64,000 bases of DNA, taken from assembly GCA_037389465.1 (NCBI GenBank), contig JAZARR010000105.1, positions 4,172,159-4,236,158 of the forward strand, written 5' to 3'. The stretch is from Baylisascaris procyonis. Its lineage: Eukaryota > Nematoda > Chromadorea > Rhabditida > Ascarididae. Made by a program: the position numbers and the translations under genes. Below the pieces are notes generated by a model. It did not search any database, was not told the DNA's origin, and saw only the letters and a program-made list of their open reading frames with translations. Positions 62,001-64,000 of this stretch are shown in pieces. The stretch's first letter is position 1. The number at the start of each line of letters is the position of its first letter.

Positions 62001-64000
62001 AGGCTTAGGCTTAGGCTTAGGCTTAGGCTTAGGCTTAGGCTTAGGCTTAGGCTTAGGCTTAGGCTTAGGCTTAGGCTTAGGCTTAGGCTTAGGCTTAGGC
62101 TTAGGCTTAGGCTTAGGCTTAGGCTTAGGCTTAGGCTTAGGCTTAGGCTTAGGCTTAGGCTTAGGCTTAGGCTTAGGCTTAGGCTTAGGCTTAGGCTTAG
62201 GCTTAGGCTTAGGCTTAGGCTTAGGCTTAGGCTTAGGCTTAGGCTTAGGCTTAGGCTTAGGCTTAGGCTTAGGCTTAGGCTTAGGCTTAGGCTTAGGCTT
62301 AGGCTTAGGCTTAGGCTTAGGCTTAGGCTTAGGCTTAGGCTTAGGCTTAGGCTTAGGCTTAGGCTTAGGCTTAGGCTTAGGCTTAGGCTTAGGCTTAGGC
62401 TTAGGCTTAGGCTTAGGCTTAGGCTTAGGCTTAGGCTTAGGCTTAGGCTTAGGCTTAGGCTTAGGCTTAGGCTTAGGCTTAGGCTTAGGCTTAGGCTTAG
62501 GCTTAGGCTTAGGCTTAGGCTTAGGCTTAGGCTTAGGCTTAGGCTTAGGCTTAGGCTTAGGCTTAGGCTTAGGCTTAGGCTTAGGCTTAGGCTTAGGCTT
62601 AGGCTTAGGCTTAGGCTTAGGCTTAGGCTTAGGCTTAGGCTTAGGCTTAGGCTTAGGCTTAGGCTTAGGCTTAGGCTTAGGCTTAGGCTTAGGCTTAGGC
62701 TTAGGCTTAGGCTTAGGCTTAGGCTTAGGCTTAGGCTTAGGCTTAGGCTTAGGCTTAGGCTTAGGCTTAGGCTTAGGCTTAGGCTTAGGCTTAGGCTTAG
62801 GCTTAGGCTTAGGCTTAGGCTTAGGCTTAGGCTTAGGCTTAGGCTTAGGCTTAGGCTTAGGCTTAGGCTTAGGCTTAGGCTTAGGCTTAGGCTTAGGCTT
62901 AGGCTTAGGCTTAGGCTTAGGCTTAGGCTTAGGCTTAGGCTTAGGCTTAGGCTTAGGCTTAGGCTTAGGCTTAGGCTTAGGCTTAGGCTTAGGCTTAGGC
63001 TTAGGCTTAGGCTTAGGCTTAGGCTTAGGCTTAGGCTTAGGCTTAGGCTTAGGCTTAGGCTTAGGCTTAGGCTTAGGCTTAGGCTTAGGCTTAGGCTTAG
63101 GCTTAGGCTTAGGCTTAGGCTTAGGCTTAGGCTTAGGCTTAGGCTTAGGCTTAGGCTTAGGCTTAGGCTTAGGCTTAGGCTTAGGCTTAGGCTTAGGCTT
63201 AGGCTTAGGCTTAGGCTTAGGCTTAGGCTTAGGCTTAGGCTTAGGCTTAGGCTTAGGCTTAGGCTTAGGCTTAGGCTTAGGCTTAGGCTTAGGCTTAGGC
63301 TTAGGCTTAGGCTTAGGCTTAGGCTTAGGCTTAGGCTTAGGCTTAGGCTTAGGCTTAGGCTTAGGCTTAGGCTTAGGCTTAGGCTTAGGCTTAGGCTTAG
63401 GCTTAGGCTTAGGCTTAGGCTTAGGCTTAGGCTTAGGCTTAGGCTTAGGCTTAGGCTTAGGCTTAGGCTTAGGCTTAGGCTTAGGCTTAGGCTTAGGCTT
63501 AGGCTTAGGCTTAGGCTTAGGCTTAGGCTTAGGCTTAGGCTTAGGCTTAGGCTTAGGCTTAGGCTTAGGCTTAGGCTTAGGCTTAGGCTTAGGCTTAGGC
63601 TTAGGCTTAGGCTTAGGCTTAGGCTTAGGCTTAGGCTTAGGCTTAGGCTTAGGCTTAGGCTTAGGCTTAGGCTTAGGCTTAGGCTTAGGCTTAGGCTTAG
63701 GCTTAGGCTTAGGCTTAGGCTTAGGCTTAGGCTTAGGCTTAGGCTTAGGCTTAGGCTTAGGCTTAGGCTTAGGCTTAGGCTTAGGCTTAGGCTTAGGCTT
63801 AGGCTTAGGCTTAGGCTTAGGCTTAGGCTTAGGCTTAGGCTTAGGCTTAGGCTTAGGCTTAGGCTTAGGCTTAGGCTTAGGCTTAGGCTTAGGCTTAGGC
63901 TTAGGCTTAGGCTTAGGCTTAGGCTTAGGCTTAGGCTTAGGCTTAGGCTTAGGCTTAGGCTTAGGCTTAGGCTTAGGCTTAGGCTTAGGCTTAGGCTTAG
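59011..64000 (+). repeat. Telomere: perfect (TTAGGC)n array
   Basis: About 832 tandem copies of TTAGGC with no variant unit visible to the window end, which stops mid-unit (TTAG). TTAGGC is the canonical nematode telomere repeat. The G-rich strand runs 5'->3' to the right, the correct orientation for a right chromosome end capped by telomerase. The transition from unique DNA (ending CATAAGTAGC) is abrupt, with no degenerate telomeric zone or obvious subtelomeric satellite before it. Whether the array continues beyond 64000 cannot be seen. Confidence 0.98.

Noticed and set aside
58944..64000. An endless minus-strand open frame of Pro-Lys dipeptides running from the telomere into unique DNA
   Set aside because: CCTAAG repeated has no stop codon, so the frame is an artefact of the TTAGGC array. 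The same holds for Leu-Gly and Arg-Leu frames on the plus strand.

Overview
This window is the right end of a nematode chromosome. The last ~5 kb (59011-64000) is an uninterrupted array of TTAGGC, the canonical nematode telomere repeat, with the G-rich strand running 5'->3' towards the end, as expected at a right terminus. The rest is about 59 kb of AT-rich, gene-poor subtelomeric DNA. The genes are intron-split and use nematode-style TTTTCAG acceptors. No species can be named from the sequence. Long introns and many small dispersed repeats suggest a parasitic or strongylid-like genome rather than a compact Caenorhabditis-like one, but this is inference.

Layout. Positions 1 to about 26 kb hold no gene I can support. 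They contain a perfect 24-bp hairpin (10665-10720), a degenerate ~30-bp tandem array (about 19976-20352), two copies of an AACCGA-rich dispersed repeat (about 5005 and 7731), a GC-rich block (13085-13425), poly-G tracts and Pu/Py-alternating tracts. A minus-strand gene at 26329-29602 encodes a chromodomain joined to a long basic Ser-Pro-rich linker and a single C-terminal transmembrane helix. Its architecture is that of a protein that binds methylated chromatin and is embedded in the nuclear envelope. From 29.6 to 38.7 kb there are only weak candidates, the best being a 7TM-receptor-like exon at 36821-37097 (minus).

The main gene is a plus-strand TRPV cation channel of the OSM-9/OCR family (38797 to 54833). 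I could reconstruct 17 exons whose splice phases all match. They encode about 762 residues: N-terminal domain, ankyrin repeats, S1-S6, pore and TRP box. A less certain C-terminal tail follows. The gene points towards the telomere and ends 4.2 kb from it. Its introns carry an (AT)n microsatellite, poly-G tracts and a GC-rich SINE-like block.

From 54.85 to 59.0 kb the only candidate is an acidic minus-strand reading frame (58772-58948) lying about 60 bp from the telomere repeats. It could be the 3' remnant of a gene cut off by telomere addition. The two firm genes are not functionally linked. The chromodomain-membrane protein is thematically notable because it sits in the kind of terminal heterochromatin such proteins bind.
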